From NCBI RefSeq assembly GCF_964340395.1, contig NC_135567.1:10829484-10893483 (forward strand): DNA of 64,000 bases, written 5' to 3'. The DNA is from Glandiceps talaboti. Taxonomy: Eukaryota > Hemichordata > Enteropneusta > Spengelidae. The notes under the pieces were generated by a model. The model ran no database searches. It saw only the letters and a program-made list of their open reading frames with translations, and was not told the origin of the DNA. Made by a program: the position numbers and the translations under genes. The first letter of the stretch is position 1. Each line of letters starts with the position of its first letter. This document shows, in pieces, positions 49,833 through 62,267 of this stretch.

Positions 49833-50449
49833 GCAAAGTTCTTTGTAGTCCCCAGACCTCCACAACAAACTCCTATATCTAGAGGGTTTTTTTTCCGGCC
49901 CACAGATTAAATTGCAGAGCAATACCTCTGCAAAATATTACGAAAACGAAAAGTTAATTTGCTATTTCAACCACAGTATTGCCCATAATTTAACGTGTGA
50001 GATATGTTCTCGTTATGTGAAAGAATACCCTATTCCGATTTCACCCTACATTATTAAAGTAGGGCAAAATCGGAATATTTCGTCAGGAAATAGACTGGTA
50101 TTGTATGAAGATAACGTAAAGTAAAATTGGAATACGATTGTCAGGAACTGACTATGATTTCTTGATCTGTGACGATAATTTAGAACTTTTCAATTCTGAA
50201 CTCTAGGACCAAAACGGGACATTTGTTCGCTAAAAATATGTGAGACCTTTAGCTTTCGTCCGTATTTGTGAACAGTGTAAATAAATGTCAACGGTACAAA
50301 AGGGCTTACACAAGGCCGGTGGATGTGTACTACAACTACGCCACACTTCATGTGCATAGCGTACTATAAATACTACTATTGAAAATTGGTGACGGGAAAT
50401 GCTTCCACCATGTGTACTAATAATCAAAACTACTCGATTTTGCTTGTCA

Positions 50450-53400
50450 TTAATTGCAATTTCTCAAGATTGAAATATTATTGCCATCTAGTATGATGCA
50501 GGAAACTCATAGTACAAATGAATCTGTCAAGTTTTGGGGCAATCAACTTAGAAGTCATATGGAATTTTCACACGGTACAAACTTGAGTAGAGGTGTGGTG
50601 ACCATTTTTAGAAATCTAGATTTCAATATTAGAACTTCCTTTGCAGACCCACAGGGTAGATTTATTATTATTGATACTTATATTGCAGAGAAGCACTTTA
50701 TTTTGGTGAATTCATATGCACCGAATGATCAATGCAATCATGTCAAGTTTCTAAAGGACTTATTATCCACTTTAAAGGATTTTGTTTCTGACCCCTTTTC
50801 AAGTATAGTATGGGTCGGTGACCACAATGTTGCATTAAATTAGACAGATATGGAGGAAATCCAAGTCCATGGAAACAATCGATCATAGGGATGAGATAAA
50901 TAATGGAAATCTTTGAATTAGTTGATATATGGAGAGTATTATTGAACCCAGATAAGAAAACATTCACATGGAAGCGATTCCACCCTAAATTGGTAATGAG
51001 CAGAATTGACTATTTTCTGACAAGCGATAACTTACAGTCAGTAATTACTGGGACGTCGACAGTACCGTGGGTATGTTCGGACCACTCGGCTGCAGTGTTG
51101 TTAATGAAATGGGAAGAGACGAAAAGAGGCCCATCATACTGGAAGTTTGATAACAGTCTCCTGAGAGATTCAGATTACATTGAACTAATGGAAGAAAACC
51201 TTACACAATGGACAAGTAATCCAGAGTTCCTTGACCCTGGGATGGAGTGGGACTGGATGAAATTTAAAACTAAAAATGTCTCTATGGAGTATAGTAAAAA
51301 GAAAGCTAAGGAAAGAAGAGAAAAGATCGATAAACGTGAACATAACATACAGGAGATGGAGGATTTCTTGACAACTGACCCCGGACCCGAGATAACTCAG
51401 CAGTGTCTAAATTTCAGAGAGGAACTTCAGACGGAAATGGATCATGTTACAGAGGGGTGTATTATAGGATCAAGATGTAATTGGTATGAACTGGGGGAAA
51501 TGGATCATGTTACAGAGGGGTGTATTATCAGATCAAGATGTAATTTGTATGAACTGGGGGTGTATTATCAGATCAAGATGTAATTGGTATGAATGGGGGG
51601 TGTATTATCAGATCAAGATGTAATTGGTATGAACTGGTGGAAATGGATCATGTTACAGAGGGGTGTATTATCAGATCAGATCAAGATGTAATTGGTATGA
51701 ACTGGGGGTGTATTATCAGATCAAGATGTAATTGGTATGAACTGGGGTTGTATTATCAGATCAAGATGTAATTGCTATGAACTGGGGGAAATGGATCATG
51801 TTACAGAGGGGTGTATTATCAGATCAGATCAAGATGTAATTGGTATGAACTGGGGGTGTATTATCAGATCAAGATGTAATTGGTATGAACTGGGGGTGTA
51901 TTATCAGATCAAGATGTAATTGCTATGAACTGGGGGAAATGGATCATGTTACAGAGGGGTGTATTATCAGATCAAGATATAGTTGGTATGAACTGGGGGT
52001 GTATTATCAGATCAAGATGTAATTGGTATGAACTGGGGGTGTATTATCAGATCAAGATGTAATTGGTATGAACTGGGGAAAAAAACAAGTATTTCCTAAG
52101 TTTGGAGAAATCAAACTGTCAAAGGTCACAAATCAACACATTGTTGTCATCAAAAAACAATATAGTTCTAAAGAAACCTGATGAAATAAGGCAGGAAATT
52201 AAAGAGTTTTATAATGACTTGTATTCAACAAAGATTACTTCAGAGAATCATAGAGAGCATGAAAATTTATTTATCCAAAATCTAAGTGTCCCAAAACTGT
52301 CCCAGGAGGAGGCTGATCTGTGTGAGGGGCTAATTACTTTGGAAGAAGCAAAGGTAGAATTGAATGCCCTACCAAATAATAAAACACCAGGTAATGATGG
52401 ACTGACGGCAGAGTTTTATAAGCAATTCTGGAAATTTCTGGGTCCTAATTTGGTTATGGCATTGAACAGTGGCTTCCGAAAAGGAGAATTTTAACCATCA
52501 CAAAGACAGTGTGTAATCATTCTTTTGGAAAAATCGGGAAAAGATAGAAGATATATAAAAAACTGGAGACCAGTTTCATTACTCAATACGGACTATAAAA
52601 TTGGGACTAAGTGTTTGGCAAAGATAGTTGAGAAGGTACTTCCAAAGATAATACATGAAACCCAATCAGCTTTCATTGACAATAGGTATATAGGAGATGT
52701 TATAAGACTGATTGAAAGTGTCGTGTTATATACACAGGAGATGAATTTACCGGGTATATTATTAACAGTGGACTTTGAAAAGGCTTTTGACAGCCTAGAA
52801 TGGAGTTTTCTGTTAAATTCACTCAAGGCTTGGAGCAGACTTTATTCAGTGGGTGCAAGCACTTTATACAAACACGCAAAGCTGTGTGATGAACAAAGGT
52901 ACAACTACGGGTTATTTCCCACTGGGTAGGGGAGTGAGACAAGGGGACTGTATCTCTCCAACTCTCTTCATCTTAAGTTTAGAGATTTTTCTGATTACAC
53001 TACAATGTCAGTATCAAAGGCATAAATATAGGGAACAGGAGATCAAAAATGCGTCCTTTGCCGATGATTTGACCTGTGTCCTTCATGATATAAGGTCAGC
53101 AAAAAACCTATTCCGTCTATTAGATAAGTTTAAAATTGTTTCAGGATTAAAGTTAAATTATGAAAAATCAGAAGCATTGTGGTTGGGGACAAAGAAACAC
53201 TGTAAAAGTACACCCCTACGGGTTAAGTGGCCTAAGGAACCGATTAAAATAGTGGGCATTTATGTGTCTTACGACAAAGACACGGCCAACAACTTGAAGG
53301 TTGTCGGTCCAGTGGAAAAATTAAAGAAGTGCCTTAACTTTTGGAAAACCAGAGATCTTACCCTGTTGGGAAGAATTCAGATTATTAAAACAACGGGGCT

Positions 53401-54775
53401 TTCTAGGATTCAGTATATGTTGACCTTAACTGATATTCCCCAAACAAGACTGAAAGAAATAAACAAACTGCTATATAGTTTCTTGTGGAGAGTACTCGAC
53501 AAGATTGCAAGACACACAATGGTGGGGAAAAAGGGATGGGGACTTGATATGCCTGACATATTTGCCATGTACAAAGCAGTGAGGATTAACTGGATCAGGA
53601 GATACTGTGATGAAACCACAAAACACCCTTGGAAATTATTTTTACATAGAATTTTAAAGTTAGTCGGGGAATGAAGGTATTATTGCAATGTAATTGTGAC
53701 GTAGATTTGCTAGACAGAAAAATCCCAGGTTTCTTCCACGGCATGTTAAAGGCATGGTCTAATCTTAGCATAGAAATGCCCCCCAGGGGAAATGAGGTAT
53801 CCGCAAAGAAAACACTCATCTGGAATAACAAGGGACATTTTAATTGCGGGTAAAACAGTATTTTATATTGAATTTGCAAACGTCAACATTTGGTATGTGG
53901 AGCAGTTATATGGGGAGGATGGACAAAAGGTAGCTTGGGAATATGTGCAAAATAAAAGGAGTTCCTGGTCCTCAATACTGCGATGGTAAGCTTTATTTTG
54001 GTAGGGAGTCTCTTCCATTGAACCACTGTACAACAAGAATAATTGTGCAAAGAATACTTGAAAATGTATCTGTTCGACCAAGAGCAGAAGGGTACTTTAC
54101 ATGAGTGTTTGAGGGGAGAATTGACTTATGGGAAACGATATATCAATTGCCAATGAAGATTACTATAGAAACAAAACTTAGGGAATTTCAATTCAAGATA
54201 TTACATAATATTTTAGCCACAAATGTTAAACCGTGCAAAATGAAACCACCAAAGGTTGACAATCCACGGTGTACATTCTGTAAGAATGACGAAGAGACAC
54301 TGCTCCACTTGTTCTGTGAGTGTGAACAGGTACAGTTATTTTGGGAAAGTGTTTTCATGGTATGGGGCAGAAAATTAGATTTGCATTGTAGACCAAAAGA
54401 CTGGCAAATAATCCTTGGAGATTCAATTTATCGTGTCTTGTAAATTTTCTTATACTGCTTGGCAAGAGATATATCTACATCTGTCGATGTAAAAAAGAGA
54501 CATTGGACTTTAGAGCATATAAGAACTATGTACAATCAATACAGAAAATTGAGTATAATATTGCAAATAGGAGGCATAAGCTCAACTCACACATAAAGAA
54601 ATGGGGAAGTTATCTAAAGCACATTGTCCAAGCCTCAGCATTAAGTAGGGAATAGAAAAATAAGTTTGAATTCTGTAAAGAAATCAGTTTGTGTTTTATC
54701 CAGATACTGTAAATACCTGCTATGTATAACTTCTTTTTTACTCCAATAAAAAAAAATATTTTAAATACAAAAAAA
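50450..54775 (+). mobile_element. Tx1/L1-like non-LTR retrotransposon, 5'-truncated and disabled
   Basis: Domains appear in order. The apurinic endonuclease C-terminal two thirds runs from 50454 (MQETHST, WGNQ, GRFIIIDTY, FILVNSYAPN, WVGDHN), then TFTWKR, RIDYFL and WVCSDHS to about 51100. The reverse transcriptase lies at 52100-53670 (TPGNDGLTAEFYKQFW, NWRPVSLLN, TVDFEKAFDSLEW, GVRQGDCISPTLF, SFADDLTC). The C-terminal region reaches about 54650, with RCTFCKNDEETLLHLFCEC as the zinc-binding motif. A 3'UTR ends in an A-rich tail. The frame is broken at 50842, 51583, 52494, 52929 and 53674. Between endonuclease and RT sits a tandem-repeat expansion. It lies antisense in the second intron of the mosaic gene. 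Confidence 0.85.
51435..52075 (+). repeat. Tandem array inside the Tx1-like element
   Basis: Irregular repetition of a unit of about 39 bases around GTGTATTATCAGATCAAGAT and GTAATTGGTATGAACTGGGG, some copies carrying an added 23-base ATGGATCATGTTACAGAG module. A CAGATCAGATCA doubling appears in two copies. Copies are nearly identical, so the expansion is recent. It separates the endonuclease and RT parts. Confidence 0.9.
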
Positions 54776-55745
54776 AACATGTTTCAATATTTGAATTGCA
54801 AGTTTAGCTTGTGCTTTCAATATTGTAGAAATGTTTTGTAGGACAAATTGTTTCCCTTTGGTGAAACGTGATCCATGGCAGGGGAATTAAATGATGAATT
54901 ACGTTGCTTTGCATCAGTTTTAAAATGTCACAACTATTTGTCCGGTGTGTTAATTTCCCATAAGATTAGCCATAAAGCAAATTTTCACTGTAAGTGATCC
55001 ATGCTAATTATGATATTAGGAGTGTTTTCATTTAGATAAGAGTAGATGAATGGACAAGACGTCTTTATTTAGTCAATAAAGAGAAAATTGTATACAAGTG
55101 GAAGAGAGCAAAGTAGTCAGAGAAGAAGAAAAAAGGCTTTAAATCATCAAAAATATCACGCAAGATAAGTTGTATTGCTTCACAAAAATTTATCATTCAA
55201 TTCATAAATCAATCAATAAATCGATCTCAATCGATCAATGTATTACTTATAACAAACACATAATGAACTCATTGCACTAAATGGCTAATTTGTCATTTAT
55301 CATGTTTCTGTTACTTAATTTTTTTTGTTTTTGTTTTATTTCTCAATCCTCAAAATCATCATGATTTGAAAATCAGGTGGAATGAAAAAATGAAAATTCT
55401 AGTTTGTCACGTGATCTAATTCAAATATGGCCCAGACCACGAAAATAAGTATAGCGGCAACCTAGCGTCACATGACTATTCATTAAAATGGTACAGTTAC
55501 ATTTCAATGTTACAGTTCCTGCTTCATAAATTCATTAATCATTACGCTCGGTTGTAATGCTTTGCTGGTCTGGCACTCGCTATTACTGTATAGTATAATC
55601 TACACAAGCAAAATTAATCATATTAATGGTTTTTTGAAGAATACAACGGTGGTCTCTTTAAAATAGGGGCATGGAAATAGACAAACCTGGTCAAGATAAC
55701 ATCTGCTGTACACATAGAAATATTAAGCAAGTTACTAGTAGATGT

Positions 55746-55779
<34 letters not shown>

Positions 55780-56527
55780 GACATTTTATAGCGAAATAGA
55801 AATAAGCCAATACGACGTAATGTTCTATGGTGCTGAACAGGAACAATAGTAGACAATCTAAAAAGTTAGAGAAAGCTCTTACAAACAGGCGTGTCTGGAT
55901 ATTTTTCTCGAATCAAATTTATCGACAATTGAGGAAGAGCGAAGTTCAACTGGTATACTCTTCCATAAGACTGGTGCTGCTCTTTGAACGCACGCTCACC
56001 GAATGCATTTGTGTTGCAGCAGTTTCACACATTTGAACCGTACTCTCAGTTACCAAGCGACACTACTTCACTTCAGGATCGGGTGGAGCATTTTAGAAAT
56101 CTGGAGCATTTCAGAAATCCGTTGTGTAAGGAGGAAAGTGGTCATTGCCGAGATTTTTGATAACCACTGATTCGACGAAAATGCCTCCAAATTTCCATTT
56201 TCATTAACTCTGAATATATTTAACATATATAACAGTTGAAACATTTTGAAAATCGTCTGTTAGTAGATTAACCAAAATACTCCCATCGAGAGTTTCTCCC
56301 GTGTGATTTTACAACAGAGATATACTATGGGTTATCCACTCCGCAGTAACAATCACTGCTTTTGTAATGCCTCAGAAACTATGCTGGGAAATAGACTATT
56401 TAGCCTATACTGTTTGAACCCTTGCCCAGGGGTAGGTAAAAATTCTAACAATCTTAGACACAGTATTGCAAATTGGCCGATGAGAGCTCTTTTTCGTCAA
56501 GATGCAAGAGGTCTTTCAGAAACTTAC
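54776..56527. other. Intron between the Tx1-like element and the trefoil exon
   Basis: No exon seen. The TCAA microsatellite is here, and 55820-56040 reads like part of a dispersed repeat (frame VRKSEVQLVYSSIRLVLLFE) of uncertain type. Confidence 0.45.
55748..55779. repeat. TCAA microsatellite
   Basis: Eight TCAA units. Confidence 0.95.
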
Positions 56528-56671
56528 GTATTGATGACTTCTTATAGCATTTGTCTTTCATAGGGTCAAAGCAACAGTCAACGTTTTGACAGGAATCCGG
56601 CGAAGGCATTAGTCCATTTTCTCGTATCATGCATAACTCCCTCTCATTGGGTATTATCATACAAAGGTCAT
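56528..56671 (-). CDS. Exon 2: P-type trefoil domain
   Basis: A 144-nt phase 1-1 exon (acceptor CTCTGTGCAG, donor GTAAGTTT). The 48 codons contain DLCMIIPNERELC, then DSCQNVDCCFDP and KCY: six cysteines in the trefoil order, with the hallmark R before the second cysteine and the CCFD motif. Trefoil domains are small, protease-resistant, three-loop extracellular modules found in mucosal peptides and in some enzymes and receptors. It lies directly after the signal-peptide exon in frame, so it would be the N-terminal domain of the mature protein. The tryptophan common near the last cysteine is replaced (KCYKK). Domain identity is confident; the role here is unknown. Confidence 0.85.
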
Positions 56672-58618
56672 CTGCACAGAGAGGTGTAAATAACATTATG
56701 TGTTAGTTGAAGTGAATATAGCTGCATTAATTGTAGTTTTGTTTTTGTTTACAGTGCTTGTCATGCTAGTTCATATTTTATGTTGTTGTGACTCGCCATT
56801 TTCGTTAATTTTTTTCTCTCACAGGGTTTGCAAACCAAACAAAGCTATCATTATGTTAAAAAGGATGGGTAAAATCTCTCTGCAGATACTTCCATAGTTT
56901 TCTCATAAAAATAGTCAATTCACTTGCTTCAATACCAACGTTCACTACGTAAATACGCGAATCGGTTCATTTTATGTAAAGTTCGAAACGGCAACACATA
57001 CTCCGAAACACATCACAGGAATCCTACTCGGCAGTCTATTACGATGTCGTGCTATTGTATGGTGCATGCCCGGTATTGGTCAACATGTCCACATAATTGA
57101 ACATGTTAGATGAAAAGTCGAGAATGCAGTACGCCACTTGAAAATAACACTGAGGAAGTATTAATTTGAGCGAGAACGACGCAGTTACAATCAGAGACAT
57201 GGGATATGCTCGACTTTCAAAGAGGGGAAGGATATTGTCTTACAAAAACACGGTTTAAAATTGTGTTCATGATCCTGAACATATTTTGAATGGGAGCTTA
57301 CACTCGGCGATCTGTAGCGGTTGTAGTGTATCACCGAGAGCGACGTTGTGACGCCGCTACAGTACCGCATCTCAAGTGAACCCTGCAGTTCAATAGTCAC
57401 AATTTAGAATTCATGGTTTTCACCTTTATAAAATTGTCAAAATGATAAAGTTGTTTCCCCACTCTTCACATTTATTTTTAATATTCTATGATTATTTTGG
57501 GTTATTATTGTCTCGACATTTAATGATATTTACTTGAACAAGTGTCGATTATGAGATAAATTACTTCGTTTTCAGTAAATGAATAGTTGAAGATTTGATT
57601 ATGTGTCTAACAGCATTTTAATATAACTGTTCAGCAACAAATCAAATTTGTCGAATGAGATACTATTGAGCAGCACTTCAATTGGTGAACAAATTATAAT
57701 ATTTTCAAGGCATAAGCTGATGGACAACTAAAATGCTAATATTTTTGTGAGTAATCTTTTGATTAATTGGTATGACCTGCTGAATCCATTGTTTAGTTTC
57801 AAACATGCATTAAACCCGTCAAATATTATTTCCATGGAAACACAAACCGGTTGTCGAATGTGTTACTTAACTGTGACCAACATTTTTGTGTTCAATCTTT
57901 CGTTCAAAAGTACATTCCTGTTAAAGGAGGTCGTGTTTATGCATTTTTTTAGATTTCTCTTAAACAATTCATAGGATTAATTGTGTTTTGTTGAGGTATA
58001 GACTTACTTCTTTCGGTATTCATGACAAAATATTGAATGTTTTAAGGTCAACTTATTTGCTGGAGTCATATGTTCGTTGTAAAAGTGGCTTTAAATTAAC
58101 TAAATTATAGACAAAACGTTAGTTTAGCTGAGTTTCGCTGCTCGACTCATAAATTGAACATTGCGGTAGGCCGCCACCTTCAACAACATGTATCGCAGAG
58201 ATTTTGTTTGTATTGTAAAAAGAAATTAACAATATACTTGTTCTCGAAGATGAATATCATTTTTTATTTATCTGTCCACTTTATGTTGAACTTAGAATAA
58301 CCTTTTTTTAAAAGCACACAGAAGAACAAATCCAACCGTTTACAGTCTAGTCCGTTTAATATCATCCTAGGATCAGACCACCATTAAAAAGCCGTCTGTA
58401 TATCTTATTAAAGCTTTCAAGTTGTGAGAAACAGTTGACACATGAGGTGTTTCTGTAGAGTTTATTCATACAGATATAGTTTTTTCCAAAATATTTCGTT
58501 TTCTGTTTATGTAAATTTCCTATTTCTGTTACAGTTATTGTGGATAGTTGATTTGTACGATTGGCTGAGGCCTTGTAGTAGATTTCAATAAACTTAAATC
58601 TAAACCTAAAGTAAAGTC
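56672..58618. other. Intron between signal-peptide and trefoil exons, left part
   Basis: Mostly AT-rich. The 56930-57400 segment is richer in CG than its surroundings but shows no exon with supporting splice sites. Confidence 0.45.
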
Positions 58619-58853
58619 AGGATTGTAATTCATCATAAACTATTGAAATGTATTTCCGATGGAATAAAAATGAATTTAAATATAATAAATGTAATGAGGT
58701 TTAATGAAATTTTACAAACTGTAAGATATCAGTTCTGTGATGGTAAATCCAAGTGATATTAATTTAGTGTAAAATTATAACCAATTGCCAGGAAACGAAG
58801 CTACCATAGACCAGAATACATTGGTTTTAGTTTTATTCTGGAAATATACATAC

Positions 58854-58979
58854 TGTCAGTAGAAGAAACGTCAAACTCCTGACAGTCAACGAATGTTGTC
58901 TTTAAAAAATGCCGAAAATCACAATACAAAATACTTCAAATGTCGTCTTCATCTCGTATTTTCTTAACTTAACAGACAT
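58854..58979 (-). pseudogene. Duplicated, frameshifted copy of signal-peptide exon 1
   Basis: On the minus strand from ATG at 58979 this stretch encodes MSVKLRKYEMKTT and FCIVIFGIF, closely matching exon 1 at 61.7 kb, then hits a stop. Aligning the two shows a one-base deletion in the T-run after GGCATT. If that is read through, the rest parallels exon 1 down to a GTATGT donor at the same place. The copy is 126 nt against 127 nt. It is a probable pseudo-exon produced by the 0.94-kb duplication. A sequencing error in the homopolymer would instead make it an alternative first exon. Confidence 0.6.
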
Positions 58980-59304
58980 AACCAGTCGGTTGCTTGTTCT
59001 GACTAACAAACTAACGAACTGAGAACCACACCCTTTAAAAAATACGTGACATCTGGTGCTTTTTACAAATAGCTTTACTTTGCGAGTTCAGACAATGATA
59101 ATACCGCTCGCGATGGAGCCCATCGATATTTAAATGAGATCTTAAGATCATAGTCTGGTCATGTAAGTGGATATTTTTTAAAGAAACCTGTGCCTACTAA
59201 CTGTTGTCCTAGTTTGTCCCTTTTGTTTGTTTTTAAGTGTATGTAATCTCGCAAAAAAGATTCTATTGGGTATTACTAACACATTTAAGAAATAAATAAT
59301 ATGA

Positions 59305-59488
59305 CAGAACTCCATGGCCTCGCAATGGACGGTAGGGCATACGGAAGATATTTTCATGGTTGATTCATTTTATTCTGCCGCGTATTCTCACGAGCGAAAG
59401 CGAGTGAAAATACAGCAGAATAAACCGAATCACGAGTGAAAATAAATTCTGTATGCCCTACCGTCCATTGCGAGGCAATGGGGTTCTG
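59305..59488. mobile_element. Palindromic MITE-like element, copy A
   Basis: Nearly the whole 184 bp is an inverted repeat. The outer arms read AGAACTCCATGGCCTCGCAA against the complement of the right end, with a perfect 25-base core around ATGGACGGTAGGGCATAC. The inner arms pair around TTTATTCTG/CAGAATAAA. No coding capacity. A foldback MITE or a strong hairpin. Confidence 0.55.
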
Positions 59489-59900
59489 TTATTATTACAT
59501 ATGTACTCCAAAAACGCAATAAACTGCAGGTGGGAAGGGCGAACAACATATTCGCATTAATATGTATCAGATCACCAGCTCATGTCATTCAGGTCAGGCA
59601 GAGGTCAGACAAGTAAATTTTGAGCGATGATTGGTTGTCAACAACAATAAGTATTGATATGCAAATTACGTGTTGACCTGCCTTCGCTAGCTAGCTGAGC
59701 TCCGCTGTGAGTCATTCACAAAACCAATCAGAAGAAATGAATACACGATTATTTTTGAAGTAGAAACAGATACATTACAATAGCGTGGTATTCTTAGTGT
59801 CCTATATAATAGTAATTCAGCAAAAACTTTCAAAATGTACAATATTATAAAAGTTAGTCTTCATCAGAATCGGAAAAGATTACGGATTGTCTGCAGCGTT

Positions 59901-60206
59901 TTATAATGTAAGCACACTGACTAGAACTTTGGCAGAGCTGTTTCCGGCGACATGAAATGTGAAATTGAAAGATCCACCGCTAATATGTGTTTTCAAAACA
60001 TTCCACATAATTGTAGGAATTGATTGACTGCGTTCTAGCTGGTTGATGGTCCTGAGAACGATGTCATCGGTGGTCGTAGACGCTGGCGCGTGCTTCGGGT
60101 CAGTTTTATTTTGTTGTTGATTATAAAATTCACTTTCAGAAAGTTCAAAGTAATTCAAATTAAACAAATCGTTTCTATGTTCAGAATCAACCGAAGTATC
60201 TTCCAT
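59901..60206 (-). CDS. Unassigned small ORF, 101 codons
   Basis: An ATG-initiated ORF beginning MEDTSVDSEHRNDLF and rich in acidic, Q and N residues (FYNQQQNKTD), ending VSVLTL. It has the composition of a real soluble protein more than of random AT-rich DNA. I recognise no family, see no splice signals that clearly extend it, and no poly(A) signal is obvious. It lies between the two duplicated first-exon blocks. It could be a fragment of a transposon-encoded protein. Confidence 0.25.
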   Translation of the reverse strand: MEDTSVDSEHRNDLFNLNYFELSESEFYNQQQNKTDPKHAPASTTTDDIVLRTINQLERSQSIPTIMWNVLKTHISGGSFNFTFHVAGNSSAKVLVSVLTL

Positions 60207-60939
60207 ATAGCAATATTATCATGATGTAATGTAGTGGTCGCCGGCAATATTTACTAACATAAAGTAGTTCGAAAAGTTGTTTAGTCATTTGCATAATCAA
60301 CAGTGAAAATACCTTGCTAATTTGCATAGTTATTTGATAGCTAAGGCACTGATTTGCATAATTATTTGATACCTCAGAACTTGCGATGGTCGAGAAAAAT
60401 AGTGAAATACCTTATGAACCAACAAAACATTGTTCAAAAAGTGTGTAACAACATGAAAGACTTTTGGATCTATTTTATCTCAATTTATCTCATTTGCATA
60501 GCCATCACTGAAAATACCGGTTTTATTTTTGACTGTTTATCAACGAACACAATTGTACATATGTAATGAAATAAAGTAAGCAACTTTGTGCCATATTTTC
60601 ACTAGAGAGAGAATATTTTCATGTTCATAAAAATGTAGATTTGTTTATTACAAATAACATAATTGGTACAAATGGTATTTGATGTTAAAAGGATTTACTG
60701 GTGAATGACAATTATTGATAATCTATTAATGGTTTGGTTTCAATTATACTATACTGAAGGAGTCAGAAAACCATAATAACCATTGTCCACGTTGTGAGTA
60801 AAACCCACTAACTTCTGTTAATGAGGCCATATCTGTACAAGAAGTCAGTCATGCAATCGAAATGTGTGGCAATGGTAAGGGTCTTTTCCCGGATGGTTTT
60901 GTTGTTGTTGAGTTTGTTTACAGTTTTTTTTTAGTTTAT

Positions 60940-61340
60940 ATGCAATATTGAAAAAAATACAAGGTTGTATGCTAAGTCCTCTCTTGTTTTCCTTATTTAG
61001 ACATGAATTATCAAGGTACATGGATACAAATGAATCTGAGGTAATTTATGTAAATAAGGATTTCCTATCAATTAGTATTCTTATGTATGTAGATGACATT
61101 GCTGACACAGCTAATTTGCCTATTTGTACACAGTTTAGAATAACCCATCTCGAACGATTTTATAAGCAATGACAAATGGAAGCAAATTTCTCAAAATAAA
61201 AAAATTATGGTTTCAGAATGGGTTGATTCCTTAGGACATATGAAAATGGTTATTTGTAAACAAGGCAATTGAAGTTGTTAAACAACATAACTAGCTTGGT
61301 TTATTAATTTTGTAACGTTTGTCATTGACACCAGCTAAAA
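60940..61340 (+). mobile_element. LINE reverse-transcriptase fragment, decayed
   Basis: The plus strand encodes QGCMLSPLLFSLFRHELSRY and, after a spacer, ILMYVDDIADTA: reverse-transcriptase blocks around the G-x-x-L-S-P motif and the catalytic YVDD box. Downstream frames, with stops, keep pieces resembling the K-x-x-x-x-x-F and L-G-L-L segments of the same domain. Both ends are truncated. The clade cannot be fixed; it resembles the CR1/L2-type elements more than the Tx1-like one at 50-54 kb. Confidence 0.6.
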
Positions 61341-61630
61341 CGAATTTTTATCTTAGTTGTTTTATTTCTTACATTTTAATAGGGGATGAACAACGATTCT
61401 AATTCATCACAAACCAGTGAAATCAATTCCAATAAAACAAACACGAATTTAAATATGATCAATTTAATATGGTTTAAGGAAAGTCTTTTGGAACAGTACG
61501 TTTTTTTTCAGTAAGTTTTTGGAACGTAAGCACAAGTGATGTTAAGTTAATGTAAAATTATGATGAATTACTAAGAAAAGAAGAAACAGGGACCAGATGG
61601 CGATTTGTTTTCTTCCGGAAATATACGTAC

Positions 61631-61757
61631 CGTCATTAGTAGAAACGCCAAACTCCTGACATTCGACGAATGCTGTCTTCAAGAAAATACCGAAAACCAC
61701 AATACCAAACACATTGAAGGTCCTCTTCTTCTCGTCCATGTTTAACTTAACAGACAT
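61631..61757 (-). CDS. Exon 1: start codon and signal peptide
   Basis: The exon opens with ATG at 61757 and has a second in-frame ATG at 61739. Translation gives a charged n-region (DEKKR) followed by a hydrophobic stretch containing FGIVVFGIF and then FVECQEF, typical of a secretory signal peptide. It ends in a phase-1 donor (G|GTACGT at 61630-61629). The N-terminal MSVKL is also present in the duplicated copy at 58.9 kb, which slightly favours the upstream ATG. The next in-frame exon found downstream encodes a trefoil domain and accepts phase 1. Promoter and 5'UTR limits cannot be seen. The assignment as the first exon of the mosaic gene rests on phase, orientation and order. Confidence 0.65.
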
Positions 61758-62084
61758 GACACTTGTGTGCTTGTCTGGCTAATAAACTGACAATCAGAGA
61801 ACCGCACCCTTTAAAACAAGTGACATCTGGAGCTTTTTAAAAATAGCTTTTTTGCGACTTCTCTAAGGCGATTTCCAATGATATAACCGCTCGCAATGGC
61901 ACTCATCGATTATTAAAAGAGATCCTAAGATCGTAGTCTGGTCATGTAAGTGGATATTTTTTAAAGAACGCTGTGCCTATTTACTGTTGTCCTAATTTAT
62001 TCCTTTTATTTGTTTTAAAGTGTATGTAATCTCGAAAAAAGGTTCTATTGGGTAATACTAACACATTTAAGAAATAAATAATAT

Positions 62085-62267
62085 GAAAAAAAATGACCTC
62101 GCAATGGTCGGTAGGGCATACAGAACTAATTTTCATGAGTGATTCGGTTTATTCTGCCGCGTATTTTCAGCAGCGATAGCGAGTGAAAATACAGCAGTAT
62201 TAACAGAATCACTCATGAAATTAACTTCTGTATGCCATACCGTCCATTGCCAGGTCATGCAGTTCTG
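62085..62267. mobile_element. Palindromic MITE-like element, copy B
   Basis: The same palindrome as at 59305-59488 but more diverged (GGTCGGTAGGGCATACAG against CTGTATGCCATACCGTCC). Its equivalent place in both duplicated blocks implies insertion before the duplication. Confidence 0.5.

Larger units (their letters stand above)
58619..59557. repeat. Direct duplication, copy A (first-exon region plus palindrome)
   Basis: This block and 61391-62334 align along their length in the same orientation. Shared landmarks are the first-exon sequence, the ACTAACACATTTAAGAAATA tract, a 180-bp palindrome and the CGAACAACATATTCGCAT end. The block includes the region 5' of the start codon, so promoter sequence was probably duplicated too. 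Confidence 0.75.
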
